Part shown: piece by piece, positions 8,220 through 16,676 of the stretch
Layout of the letters: each line of letters begins with the position of its first letter
Numbering within the stretch: the stretch's first letter is position 1
Assembly (NCBI RefSeq): GCF_002954775.1
Contig: NZ_PJME01000059.1
Span: 1 to 52,054, forward strand
Origin: Streptomyces geranii
Lineage (GTDB): Bacteria > Actinomycetota > Actinomycetes > Streptomycetales > Streptomycetaceae
Length of the DNA: 52,054 nucleotides
Reading direction: 5' to 3'
The notes under the pieces: model-generated
Databases searched by the model: none
The model's input: only the letters and a program-made list of their open reading frames with translations
What the model was told of the DNA's origin: nothing
Program-made: the position numbers and the translations under genes

Positions 8220-9514
8220 GACGCCTTCTTCAAGTCACCTCAGTGGTCGGCCTGTTGGGTGCCGTCCTCAGTACGCCGGCCGGTGCCGACGCCCGTGACC
8301 TCAGCCGCGACACCCTTCCTGCTAACGACGGCTGGGCCGCCGCCGACGGTGGCACCAGCGGCGGTGCGGCTGCCGACGACGCGCACGTGTTCACCGTACG
8401 CAGCCGTGGTGAACTCGTCCGCGCCCTCGACGGCGGCAGCGCCACCCCGAAGATCATCCGGGTGGCGGGTGTCATCGACGCCAACACCGCTGACGGTGGT
8501 GGGAAGTTGGGGTGTGGGGACTACTCGGACGGGACCGGGTACAGCCTGAAGAAGTACCTCGCCGCCTACGATCCCCGCACCTGGGGTTCCGCCAGGCCGA
8601 GCGGGACGCAGGAGGAGGCCCGGCAGGTCGCCGCCGCCCGGCAGGCCGAGCGGGTCGTGCTCGCCGTCGGGTCCAACACGACCATCGTCGGGCTCGGTTC
8701 GGGCGCCGTCCTCAAGGGCGCGAGCCTCCAGGTCAAGAACGCGAGCAACGTGATCGTCCGCAATCTCCAACTCCGCGACGCCTACGACTGCTTCCCCGTC
8801 TGGCAGCCCAACTCCGGTGGCCTGGGCGACTGGAAGACGGCGTACGACAACCTCTGGCTCAACGGCGCCACCCATGTCTGGGTCGACCACGTCACCGCCT
8901 CCGACCAGGGGCACTCGGACGCCGACGAGCCCACCTACTTCGCCCGCAACTACCTGCGCCACGACGGCCTGTTGGACATCACCAACGGCTCCGACCTGGT
9001 CACCGTCTCCTGGAGCCGGTTCGCCGACCACGACAAGGCGATGCTTATCGGCAGCGGCGACACGGCCACCGGCGACCGGGGGAAGCTCCGCGTCACCCTG
9101 CACCACAACGAGTTCCGCTCGGTCACCCAGCGCGCCCCGCGCGTCCGCTTCGGCCAGGTGCACCTCTACAACAACCGCTACCTCATCGACCACGGAGACG
9201 ACTACCGCTACTCGCTCGGCGTCTCCACCGAGTCCGCCGTGTACGCGGAGAACAACTCCTTCAGCGCGCCGGGGCACGTCGAGGTCGCCGACCTCGTCAA
9301 GAGCTGGAACGGCAGCACGCTCCACCAGACCGGCACCCTCTTCAACGGTTTCCCGGTCGATCTTCTGACCATCCACAACGCCTACAACTCGGGCAGCGAG
9401 CGCGATCTCACGGCCGACGTCGGCTGGACGCCTACCCTGCACACAAAGATCGACAGCGCCGACACGGCCGACCGAGAGGTGGCACGCGGCGCGGGCGCAG
9501 GGAGGCTCACATGA
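8216..9514 (+). CDS. Secreted pectate lyase, PL1 family
   Basis: 432 residues. A Sec-type signal peptide occupies about 1-26 (R-R-L-L then a hydrophobic core, likely cleaved near A-G-A-D-A). The rest is a right-handed beta-helix. PL1 hallmarks are T-I-V-G-L-G-S, N-V-I-V-R-N-L, H-V-W-V-D-H, D-I-T-N-G-S-D-L-V-T-V-S-W and R-A-P-R-V-R-F-G with the catalytic-region arginines. It cleaves polygalacturonate by beta-elimination outside the cell. It is close in layout to the PL1 enzyme at 17513 and probably a diverged paralogue. It is coupled by 4-bp overlaps to the permease before and the oxidoreductase after. Confidence 0.92.
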   Translation: MRRLLQVTSVVGLLGAVLSTPAGADARDLSRDTLPANDGWAAADGGTSGGAAADDAHVFTVRSRGELVRALDGGSATPKIIRVAGVIDANTADGGGKLGCGDYSDGTGYSLKKYLAAYDPRTWGSARPSGTQEEARQVAAARQAERVVLAVGSNTTIVGLGSGAVLKGASLQVKNASNVIVRNLQLRDAYDCFPVWQPNSGGLGDWKTAYDNLWLNGATHVWVDHVTASDQGHSDADEPTYFARNYLRHDGLLDITNGSDLVTVSWSRFADHDKAMLIGSGDTATGDRGKLRVTLHHNEFRSVTQRAPRVRFGQVHLYNNRYLIDHGDDYRYSLGVSTESAVYAENNSFSAPGHVEVADLVKSWNGSTLHQTGTLFNGFPVDLLTIHNAYNSGSERDLTADVGWTPTLHTKIDSADTADREVARGAGAGRLT

Positions 9515-10683
9515 ACACGTCACACCTCACGACCCCGGTTCCGGTGGTGCTCGCGGGAGCGCGCGGGCACGGGCACTGGCATCTCGCGAACATCCGCAGG
9601 CTCCAGGACAAGGGCCTCGTACGGCTGGCGGGCGTCTGCGAGCTGACCCCGCTCACCGACGAGGAGCTGGACGGCCTCGGCACGCCCGAGCAGTCCGCCG
9701 ACTTCGGCGCGCTCCTCGACTCCACCGGCGCCGCCGTCGCGGTGATCTGCACGCCGATCCCCACCCACACCGACCTCGCGCTGATCGCCGCCGCCAAGGG
9801 CGTGCACCTGCTCCTGGAGAAGCCCCCGGCGCCGTCCTACGCCGAGTTCCGCCGGATGGCCGACGGGGTCGCGGCGGCCGGGGTCGTCTGCCAGATCGGC
9901 TTCCAGTCGCTGGGCTCGCACGCCCTGCCCGCGATCCGCGAGCTGATCGCCAAGGGCGCCATCGGCACCGTCACCGGCATCGGCGGGGCCGGCGCATGGG
10001 CGCGCGACGAGGCGTACTACCGGCGTGCGCCCTGGGCGGGCAAGCGCAGGCTGAACGGCGTGGACGTCATCGACGGCGCCCTCACCAACCCCCTCGCGCA
10101 CGCCGTCGCCACCGGCCTCGCCCTCGGCGGCAGCACCCGCGCCGAGGACGTCACCGGCATCGAGACCGAGCTGCTGCACGCCAACGACATCGAGTCCGAC
10201 GACACCTCGTGCGTCCGCGTCAGCACCGCGAACAGCATCCCGGTCACCGTCGCCGTCACCCTGTGCGCCGAACACCCGGGCGACCCGTACGTCCTCGTGC
10301 ACGGCACCAGCGGCCGGATCACCCTCTGGTACAAGCAGGACCGCGTCCTCCTCCAGCGCTCGGGCCACGGCCCGGAGGAGTACGAGTACGACAGCACCGA
10401 CCTGCTGGAGAACCTGGTCGACCATCTCACCGAGGGCGCCGAACTGCTCGTCGAGCCCGACGTGACGGGCGCCTTCATGCGGGTCGTCGAGGCGATCCGA
10501 CAGGCCCCCGACCCGGCGCAACTTCCGGCTGACGCATGGGAGTTCGTGCCCGGCGAGGACGGCGGCCCGCGCCGTCGGGTGGTCCCCGGCATCGACGGCC
10601 TGGTCGCCGCCGCGGCCGACACCCTCTCCCTCTACTCCGAGTTGGGCGCCTCCTGGGCGGTCCCGAAAGAGGTGAGCACCTGA
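9511..10683 (+). CDS. Gfo/Idh/MocA-family oxidoreductase
   Basis: 390 residues with an N-terminal Rossmann fold (V-V-L-A-G-A-R-G-H-G-H-W). The family motif E-K-P-P appears at about 105-108 (L-L-L-E-K-P-P). The C-terminal alpha/beta substrate domain contains K-R-R-L-N-G-V-D-V-I-D-G. Such enzymes are NAD(P)-dependent dehydrogenases of sugars, inositols and amino sugars. In this operon it is the only candidate to oxidise an imported sugar to the aldonic acid used by the IlvD/Edd dehydratase; that role is an inference. ATGA overlaps the PL1 stop; its own stop overlaps the PmoA-like start (TGATG). Confidence 0.88.
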   Translation: MNTSHLTTPVPVVLAGARGHGHWHLANIRRLQDKGLVRLAGVCELTPLTDEELDGLGTPEQSADFGALLDSTGAAVAVICTPIPTHTDLALIAAAKGVHLLLEKPPAPSYAEFRRMADGVAAAGVVCQIGFQSLGSHALPAIRELIAKGAIGTVTGIGGAGAWARDEAYYRRAPWAGKRRLNGVDVIDGALTNPLAHAVATGLALGGSTRAEDVTGIETELLHANDIESDDTSCVRVSTANSIPVTVAVTLCAEHPGDPYVLVHGTSGRITLWYKQDRVLLQRSGHGPEEYEYDSTDLLENLVDHLTEGAELLVEPDVTGAFMRVVEAIRQAPDPAQLPADAWEFVPGEDGGPRRRVVPGIDGLVAAAADTLSLYSELGASWAVPKEVST

Positions 10684-11543
10684 TGACCCAGTTGTCTCAG
10701 CTGCCCAATGAGTCGCTCGTCCTGCGGGCCGCGGGCCGCCCGGTCGGCCGCTACACCGGCCGGCCGGAGCTGCCGCTCCGCCACGCGCCCCGCCCGTATC
10801 TGCACCCCGTCACCACGCTGGCCGGTACCGCCGTCACCGAACTCAGCCCCGCCGACCACACCCACCACCTCGGCGTCGGTGTCGCCATACCCGACGTCGA
10901 GGGGCACAACTTCTGGGGCGGGCGCACCTATGTACGGGACCAGGGTCCGACCGAGCTGGACAACCACGGCGCCCAGCGGCACACCGCCTACCAGCTCCGC
11001 GACCCCGACGGCTTCGTCGAGGAACTGCGCTGGATGGTCGGCGGCGGCGAACTCCTGCGCGAGCGCCGTACCGTCGCCGCCACCGAATTAACGGACACCG
11101 CCTGGGCGTTGGACTTCACCTTCTCCCTCACCAACACCACCTCCGCGCCCCTCTCCATCGGCAGCCCCGCCACCAACGGCCGCCCCGGCGCGGCCTACGG
11201 CGGCTTCTTCTGGCGGGCCAGGAAGGAGGCCACGCCCCCCGATGTCTTCACCTCGTCCACCGAGGGCGAGTCGGCGGTGCACGGCACCCGCGCCGACTGG
11301 CTCGCCCTGGCCGGCAGCACCTGGACCCTCGTCTTCGCCGGCGCCACCGAACAGACGCGCCGCGACCCGTGGTTCGTCCGGGCGGAGGAATACCCGGGCG
11401 TCGGCTCGTCCCTCGCCTTCGACGAACGGCTGCCGATCGACCCGGGCGAGACCGCCGTACGCCGCATAGTCACCGTCGTCGCCGACGGCCGCCTCGACCG
11501 GGGCGAGGCCGCGGCCCTCGTACGCAAGGCGGTGAGCCCGTGA
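10683..11543 (+). CDS. PmoA-like (DUF6807) protein with a TTA codon
   Basis: 286 residues, cytoplasmic by lack of a signal peptide. The architecture R-P-Y-L-H-P-V, H-T-H-H-L-G-V-G, N-F-W-G-G-R-T-Y-V and G-G-F-F-W-R-A-R is that of the so-called PmoA family (DUF6807). It has no convincing relation to methane oxygenase and often neighbours Gfo/Idh/MocA genes, as here. Its biochemical role is not established. Codon 136 (11088-11090, in A-T-E-L-T-D-T) is TTA, the rare leucine codon read by the bldA tRNA. Translation of this gene and coupled expression of the next may therefore be developmentally limited. Confidence 0.82.
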   Translation: MTQLSQLPNESLVLRAAGRPVGRYTGRPELPLRHAPRPYLHPVTTLAGTAVTELSPADHTHHLGVGVAIPDVEGHNFWGGRTYVRDQGPTELDNHGAQRHTAYQLRDPDGFVEELRWMVGGGELLRERRTVAATELTDTAWALDFTFSLTNTTSAPLSIGSPATNGRPGAAYGGFFWRARKEATPPDVFTSSTEGESAVHGTRADWLALAGSTWTLVFAGATEQTRRDPWFVRAEEYPGVGSSLAFDERLPIDPGETAVRRIVTVVADGRLDRGEAAALVRKAVSP

Positions 11544-13087
11544 TCACCGGTGCCGATCTCGGCGACGGGACCTACCGCAACCCGGTCCTGAACGCCGACT
11601 GGTCCGACCCGGACGTGGTCCGCGTCGGCGACGACTTCTACCTCACGGCCTCCAGCTTCGGCCGCGCCCCGGGCCTGCCGCTGCTCCACTCCCGCGACCT
11701 CGTCAACTGGACCCTCGTCGGCCATGCCCTCGAACGCCTGCATCCGGCAGCCGAGTTCAGGGTCCCGCGCCACGACTGCGGTGTCTGGGCACCCTCGTTG
11801 AGACACCACGACGACCGCTTCTGGATCTTCTGGGGCGACCCCGACCACGGCATCTACCAGGTCAACGCCCCGGCGATACGCGGCCCCTGGACCCTCCCGC
11901 ACCTGGTCAAGGAGGGCAAGGGACTCATCGACGCCTGCCCGCTGTGGGACGAGGAGACCGGCGAGGCATACCTCGTGCACGCCTGGGCCAAGTCCCGGTC
12001 GGGCGTGAAGAACCGGCTCACCGGTCACCGAATGCACCCCGAGGGCACGGGAGTTCTGGACGAGGGCAAGGTGATCGTCGACGGCGACCGCATACCCGGC
12101 TGGTTCACCGTCGAGGGCCCGAAACTCTACAAGCACGACGGCTGGTTCTGGATCCTGGCACCCGCCGGGGGAGTGGAGACCGGCTGGCAGGGCGCCTTCC
12201 GCTCCCGGGACTTCTTCGGCCCGTACGAGGAGCGGATCGTCCTGGAACAGGGGGACACCGACGTCAACGGGCCCCACCAGGGCGGCTGGGTGCGCACGTC
12301 GGCCAGCGAGGACTGGTTCCTCCACTTCCAGCAGCGGGGGCCGTACGGCAGGGTCGTGCACCTCCAGCCGATGAGCTGGGGCGAGGGCGGCGCGGGTGCG
12401 GACGGCTGGCCCGTGCTGGGCGATGCCGGCGCCCCCGTCGCCGTACACCGCAAGCCCGAGCTGCCGGTGCAGCCGCCCGCCGCGCCCGCCACCGACGACG
12501 ACTTCCCCGGCGGACGGTTCGGCCGTCAGTGGCAGTGGACGGCCAACCCGCAGGACGGCTGGGCTCCCCAGCACTCGGGGGACGGGCTGCGGCTGAGCTG
12601 CGTACGCCGTGCCGACGTCCATGACCTGCGCAGACTCCCGAACGTCCTCACCCAGCGGCTGCCCGGCAGCGCGTGCGCGGTCGAGGTGGGACTGCGGCTC
12701 GACAGCGAGGAGCCGGGGGCCCGGGCCGGGCTCGCCGTGCTGGGGGACTCCTTCGGCTGGATCGGCCTGGAGCGGGCGGACGACGGGACGGTCCGGCTCG
12801 TCCACCGGTTCGCCGAGTCCGTCGCCGAGCGGGAACGGGACGCCGCTGTGCCGAAGGTGGCACCGGAGGGCCGGGTGCGGCTGCGGATCGCCGTCGGGGC
12901 GGGGGCGCGCTGCCGGTTCTCGTACGCCCTTGAGGGCGGGGCCGGTTGGGAGCCGTCCGGGCCGGTGTTCGCGGCCACGCCCTGGCGCTGGGTCGGCGCC
13001 CTGCTCGGGCTCTTCGCGCTCGCGCCGGTCGGCGGGGGACACGCCGGCGCGGCCACGTTCACGCAGTTCAGAGTCAGTCCTTTGTAA
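11540..13087 (+). CDS. GH43-family glycosidase with C-terminal lectin-like domain
   Basis: 515 residues from a GTG that overlaps the previous stop. The five-bladed propeller catalytic domain (about 12-315) starts with W-S-D-P-D (21-25, general base). A further acidic motif is L-I-D-A-C-P, and the general-acid glutamate is E192 in T-V-E-G-P-K-L-Y. A concanavalin-A-like beta-sandwich (about 325-515, D-D-D-F-P-G-G-R-F-G-R-Q-W-Q-W) follows, as in GH43 beta-xylosidase/arabinofuranosidase-type enzymes. There is no signal peptide, so it probably works in the cytoplasm on imported oligosaccharides. Substrate could be arabino- or xylo-oligosaccharide. Confidence 0.9.
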   Translation: MITGADLGDGTYRNPVLNADWSDPDVVRVGDDFYLTASSFGRAPGLPLLHSRDLVNWTLVGHALERLHPAAEFRVPRHDCGVWAPSLRHHDDRFWIFWGDPDHGIYQVNAPAIRGPWTLPHLVKEGKGLIDACPLWDEETGEAYLVHAWAKSRSGVKNRLTGHRMHPEGTGVLDEGKVIVDGDRIPGWFTVEGPKLYKHDGWFWILAPAGGVETGWQGAFRSRDFFGPYEERIVLEQGDTDVNGPHQGGWVRTSASEDWFLHFQQRGPYGRVVHLQPMSWGEGGAGADGWPVLGDAGAPVAVHRKPELPVQPPAAPATDDDFPGGRFGRQWQWTANPQDGWAPQHSGDGLRLSCVRRADVHDLRRLPNVLTQRLPGSACAVEVGLRLDSEEPGARAGLAVLGDSFGWIGLERADDGTVRLVHRFAESVAERERDAAVPKVAPEGRVRLRIAVGAGARCRFSYALEGGAGWEPSGPVFAATPWRWVGALLGLFALAPVGGGHAGAATFTQFRVSPL

Positions 13088-13098
13088 GTCGCCTTGTT

Positions 13099-13137
13099 CG
13101 TATGCCTGATCTGTATGCCTGATCCGTATGCCTGTTG
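13099..13137. repeat. Three tandem 13-bp repeats before the PL1-CE8 gene
   Basis: The units CGTATGCCTGATC, TGTATGCCTGATC and CGTATGCCTGTTG lie head to tail in the 59-bp gap between the GH43 and PL1-CE8 genes. The array ends at the GGGAG ribosome binding site (13137-13141). Confidence 0.9.
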
Positions 13138-13146
13138 GGAGCCGCA

Positions 13147-15126
13147 ATGACGCACTTCCCTAGCAAGCGCTTGCCGGGCGCCGGTAGAACCTTGGCCGCC
13201 GTCGTGGGGCTGGTGGCCGCCCTTGTCATGGGGGCGGCCGGAGAGACCCCGGCCGCGGCCACCAACTCGGCTTCCGCTACTTCCCGTTGGACCGATCAAC
13301 CGCACGGTTTCGCCTCCCTCGCCGGTGGCACCTCCGGCGGTGCGGGCGGCAAGGTCGTGACGGTCACCGACCAGGCCTCGCTGGTGAAGTACGCGGCGGC
13401 CGAGGAGCCGTACGTCATCCGGGTCGCGGGCTCGATCGCCGTGGCGCCCTTCGGGGCCGATGTCGTCGTGGCCTCCGACAAGACGATCGTCGGCGTCGGG
13501 GACACCGGCGAGATCGTGCACGGCGAGCTGCACCTCAACCCCGGTACCAGCAACGTCATCATCCGCAACCTGACGATCCGAGACTCGTACGTCGAGGGCG
13601 ACTGGGACGGCAAGACGACCGACTTCGACGCCATCCAGCTGGACACCGCCGACCACGTCTGGATCGACCACAACCGCTTCACGCACATGGGCGACGGACT
13701 GCTCGACATCCGCAAGGACAGCCAGTACATCACCGTCTCCAACAACCAGTTCACCAACCACAACAAGGCGTTCGGGATCGGCTGGACGTCCAATGTGCTG
13801 ACGCAGATCACCATCGACCACAACTGGTTCACGGGTACGAAGCAGCGCAACCCGTCCGCCGACAACTGCGCCTACGCCCACCTCTACAACAACTACGTGT
13901 CCGCGCAGGTGGCGGACGGCGATCCCGTCTGGACGTACGGGAACTGGTCACGCGGCAAAACCAAGATGGTCATCGAGAACAGCTACTACGACGGTGTCCA
14001 GCACCCCTACCAGGCCGACGCCACCGCCGAGTTGGTACAGCGCGGATCGATCCTGAGGAACGTCAGCGGACGCCAGGACGCCTGGGGCACCGCCTTCGAA
14101 CCGCGCGACTTCTACGCCTACCGGCTCGACCCGGCCGCCGCCGTGCCCGCGCTGGTCAAACGCCTCTCCGGGCCGCAGCGGGCGATCGGCGACAGGGTGA
14201 CGCTCCATGTCCCCGCCGACTACCCGACCGTCCAGGCCGCGGTCGACGCCGTGCCCGACGGGAACACCGGTCCGGTCACCATCGCCGTCGCGCCGGGCAC
14301 GTACCGCGCGAAGGTGTTCATCCCGGCGGGCAAGTCGAACATCCTGCTCCAGGGGACGGGCCGCAGCCGCTCCGACACCGTCATCGTCTACGACACGCCT
14401 GCCGCGTACGGCGGTTCGACGGGCAGCGCCACGGTCCGGATCGCCGCGAACGACGTGACCGCCCGCAACCTCACCTTCAGCAACGACTTCGACGAGGCCG
14501 CCGTGGAGCTGAACGGCGAGCAGGCCCTGGCGATGAAGACGACCGGTGACCGGATCGTCTTCGAGAACACCGCCTTCCTCGGCAACCAGGACACCCTGAT
14601 GACCGACAGCCCCAAGCTGGACGTGATCAGCCGGGTCTACGTCCGCGACTCGTACATCGAGGGTGACGTCGACTTCATCTACGGGCGGGCGACGACCGTC
14701 ATCGAGCGGTCGGTGATCCGCGCGCTGAGCCGGGGCTCCGCCACCAACAACGGCTACATCACGGCCGCTTCGACCTGGACGGGGAATCCGTACGGCTTCC
14801 TGATCACCCGCTCCAAGGTCGTGAGCGACGCCCCCGCCGACTCCTTCCACCTCGGCCGGCCCTGGCACCCGGGCGGCGAGCCCAACGCCGTCGCCCAAGT
14901 CCTGTTCCGGGACACCGAGTTGCCCGCCGCGATCAAGGCGTCGCCGTGGACCGACATGAGCGGCTTCCCGTGGCGCGACGCCCGCCTCGCCGAGTACCGG
15001 ACGTACGGTCCTGGCGCCCAAGTCACCGCCGACCGGCCGCAGTTGAGTGCCGATGACGCGGCTTCGTTCACCGTCGCCGACTATCTGCGCGGTACCGATG
15101 ACTGGGCCCCGTACGCCCGCCGCTGA
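13147..15126 (+). CDS. Secreted bifunctional pectate lyase (PL1) - pectin methylesterase (CE8)
   Basis: 659 residues. A signal peptide covers about 1-38 (basic start, long hydrophobic core, A-A-A-T). The PL1 beta-helix (about 50-335) shows H-V-W-I-D-H-N, D-G-L-L-D-I-R and Y-A-H-L-Y-N-N. The CE8 pectinesterase domain (about 350-655) shows the catalytic aspartates D482 (G-N-Q-D-T-L-M) and D509 (D-V-D-F-I-Y-G), and L-G-R-P-W. One polypeptide could thus remove methyl groups and then cleave the exposed galacturonan. The ATG at 13147 is chosen over the in-frame TTG at 13135 because GGGAG lies correctly before it. The palindrome GCAAGCGCTTGC lies inside its first codons. Confidence 0.93.
   Translation: MTHFPSKRLPGAGRTLAAVVGLVAALVMGAAGETPAAATNSASATSRWTDQPHGFASLAGGTSGGAGGKVVTVTDQASLVKYAAAEEPYVIRVAGSIAVAPFGADVVVASDKTIVGVGDTGEIVHGELHLNPGTSNVIIRNLTIRDSYVEGDWDGKTTDFDAIQLDTADHVWIDHNRFTHMGDGLLDIRKDSQYITVSNNQFTNHNKAFGIGWTSNVLTQITIDHNWFTGTKQRNPSADNCAYAHLYNNYVSAQVADGDPVWTYGNWSRGKTKMVIENSYYDGVQHPYQADATAELVQRGSILRNVSGRQDAWGTAFEPRDFYAYRLDPAAAVPALVKRLSGPQRAIGDRVTLHVPADYPTVQAAVDAVPDGNTGPVTIAVAPGTYRAKVFIPAGKSNILLQGTGRSRSDTVIVYDTPAAYGGSTGSATVRIAANDVTARNLTFSNDFDEAAVELNGEQALAMKTTGDRIVFENTAFLGNQDTLMTDSPKLDVISRVYVRDSYIEGDVDFIYGRATTVIERSVIRALSRGSATNNGYITAASTWTGNPYGFLITRSKVVSDAPADSFHLGRPWHPGGEPNAVAQVLFRDTELPAAIKASPWTDMSGFPWRDARLAEYRTYGPGAQVTADRPQLSADDAASFTVADYLRGTDDWAPYARR
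13163..13174. promoter_or_regulatory. GCAAGCGCTTGC palindrome in the 5' coding end
   Basis: A perfect 12-bp dyad overlaps codons 6-10 of the PL1-CE8 gene. It has the same AAGCGCTT core as the sites at 4293-4300 and 6316-6323. A sugar-repressor operator just inside a start codon would block transcription or early elongation; this is inferred from the shared core only. Confidence 0.4.
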
Positions 15127-15155
15127 CCCCCCACAACTTCACAGTTCCGTCTGGC

Positions 15156-15188
15156 CCAGAAGTGATCCAGAAGAGATCCAGAAGAGAG
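15156..15188. repeat. Three tandem 11-bp repeats before the sugar-binding protein gene
   Basis: The units CCAGAAGTGAT, CCAGAAGAGAT and CCAGAAGAGAG lie head to tail. The last unit contains the AGAAGAGAGAG purine run that acts as the ribosome binding region for the ATG at 15200. Copy number would change the Shine-Dalgarno environment. Confidence 0.9.
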
Positions 15189-15199
15189 AGTGCCGACCA

Positions 15200-16543
15200 A
15201 TGAAGATCAGCATCCGCAGAAGCAGGCGCGCGGCCATCGCGGTCGCCCTGGGTTCCGTGCTCGCGCTGACCGCCACCGCCTGCGGCGACGACGGCAGCGG
15301 CAGCGCGGGGGACAAGGGCAACGAGGGCTCGGGCAAGGGCGAGATCACCTTCTGGGACAACAACGGCGGTGTGCGTACCGACGTCTGGAAGGCGATCATC
15401 GCCGACTTCGAGAAGGCCAACCCCGACATCAAGGTCAAGTACGTCGGGATACCGTCCGAGAGCATCCAGTCCAAGTACGACACCGCCATCCAGGGCGGCG
15501 GCCTGCCCGACGTCGGCGGGGTCGGCGCGGCCATGCTCGCCGGTATCGCCGCCCAGAACGCCCTTGAACCGCTGGACGACCGGCTCAGGGCCAGCACGCT
15601 CAACGGCAAGCTGACCCCGGGCATGATCGACAGCGTGCGCAGCGCGGGCGGTGGCGACGAGCTGTTCACCGTCCCGACCTCGGCGAACAACGGCACCCTC
15701 TGGTACCGCACCGACCTGTTCGAGGCGGCGAAGCTGGAGGCGCCGACGACCTGGTCGAAGTTCTACGCCGCCGCCGACAAGCTCACCGACGTGGACAAGA
15801 ACAAGTTCGGCTACACCATTCGCGGTGGCGAGGGTTCGATCGCGCAGGCCCTGGACGCGACGTACGGCCAGTCCGGCATCACGTCGTTCTGGGACGAGGC
15901 CGGTGACAAGACCACCGTCAACGACCCCAAGAACGTTGCGGCGTTGGAGAAGTACGCGGCGCTGTACAAGAAGGACACGCCGTCCGCCGACGTCAACAAC
16001 GACTTCAAGAAGATGGTCGCGCAGTGGGACAGCGGCGACATCGGCATGCTGAGCCACAACCTCGGTTCGTACCAAGACCACTTGAAGGCGCTCGACGGCA
16101 AGTTCCGGGGCATTCCGAACCCGACCCAGGACGACGGGACGCGCGTCCAGGTCTCCAACCCCGTCGACGGGCTGGGCCTGTTCAAGTCCAGCAAGAACAA
16201 GACGGCCTCGTGGAAGTTCATCGAGTTCGCGGTCTCGCACGCGTCGAACAGCAAGTGGAACGAGTCGGCCGGCGCCATTCCGTCCAACACGGAGGCGGCG
16301 AAGGACGCGTGGATCCAGTCGGCGGAGGCGACGAAGCTGGCGGCTGAGTCGCTGAACAGCGGCACGATCAAGATCGTGCAGTTGCCGTACTACCTGCCGG
16401 ACTGGAACACGATCTCGAAGGCGGACAACGAGCCGAACTTCCAGAAGGTGTTGTTGAAGAAGATGAGTGCGAAGGAATTCCTGGACACGTTGGCCGAGCA
16501 GCTCAATGCTGCGCAGGCTGAGTGGAAGGAGCAGCAGGGTTAG
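15200..16543 (+). CDS. Sugar ABC transporter substrate-binding lipoprotein (CUT1)
   Basis: 447 residues. A twin-basic N-terminus and hydrophobic core end in a lipobox-like L-T-A-T-A-C with the lipidated cysteine at 28, followed by a Gly/Ser/Asp linker. The mature part is a two-lobed extracellular solute-binding protein (I-T-F-W-D-N-N-G-G then D-I-K-V-K-Y-V and Y-D-T-A-I-Q-G-G-G-L-P-D). It is the only sugar-binding component near the two permeases at 6388-8219, from which it is split by about 7 kb of enzyme genes. It probably captures unsaturated oligogalacturonides or arabino-oligosaccharides at the cell surface. It is followed by a strong hairpin. Confidence 0.93.
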   Translation: MKISIRRSRRAAIAVALGSVLALTATACGDDGSGSAGDKGNEGSGKGEITFWDNNGGVRTDVWKAIIADFEKANPDIKVKYVGIPSESIQSKYDTAIQGGGLPDVGGVGAAMLAGIAAQNALEPLDDRLRASTLNGKLTPGMIDSVRSAGGGDELFTVPTSANNGTLWYRTDLFEAAKLEAPTTWSKFYAAADKLTDVDKNKFGYTIRGGEGSIAQALDATYGQSGITSFWDEAGDKTTVNDPKNVAALEKYAALYKKDTPSADVNNDFKKMVAQWDSGDIGMLSHNLGSYQDHLKALDGKFRGIPNPTQDDGTRVQVSNPVDGLGLFKSSKNKTASWKFIEFAVSHASNSKWNESAGAIPSNTEAAKDAWIQSAEATKLAAESLNSGTIKIVQLPYYLPDWNTISKADNEPNFQKVLLKKMSAKEFLDTLAEQLNAAQAEWKEQQG

Positions 16544-16618
16544 GTCTGTGGTCGGTGGTCGGCTGCGGGTTCGCCGTGGCTGGTCGCGCCCCGCGGCGGA
16601 GCCGCAAATAGATACAGC

Positions 16619-16646
16619 CCCGCGCCCCTAAATGCAGGGGCGCGGG
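16619..16646. terminator. GC-rich hairpin after the binding-protein gene (REP-like)
   Basis: CCCGCGCCCCT (16619-16629), a 6-nt loop and AGGGGCGCGGG (16636-16646) form a perfect 11-bp stem without a U tract. It is a member of the same short repeat family seen at 218, 33023 and 37657. It probably acts as a terminator or 3' mRNA stabiliser. Confidence 0.6.
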
Positions 16647-16676
16647 TGCCCAACTCCTCTTGAAAGGCACAGGGTC

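Noticed and set aside
10683..11543. Methane monooxygenase subunit (pmoA)
   Set aside because: The name PmoA is a historic label for this DUF. The protein is soluble with no membrane helices and no partner pmoB/C genes.
11195..13147. 650-codon antisense frame over the GH43 gene
   Set aside because: Same shadow effect; composition is low-complexity and the sense gene has a clear GH43 active site and coupled start.
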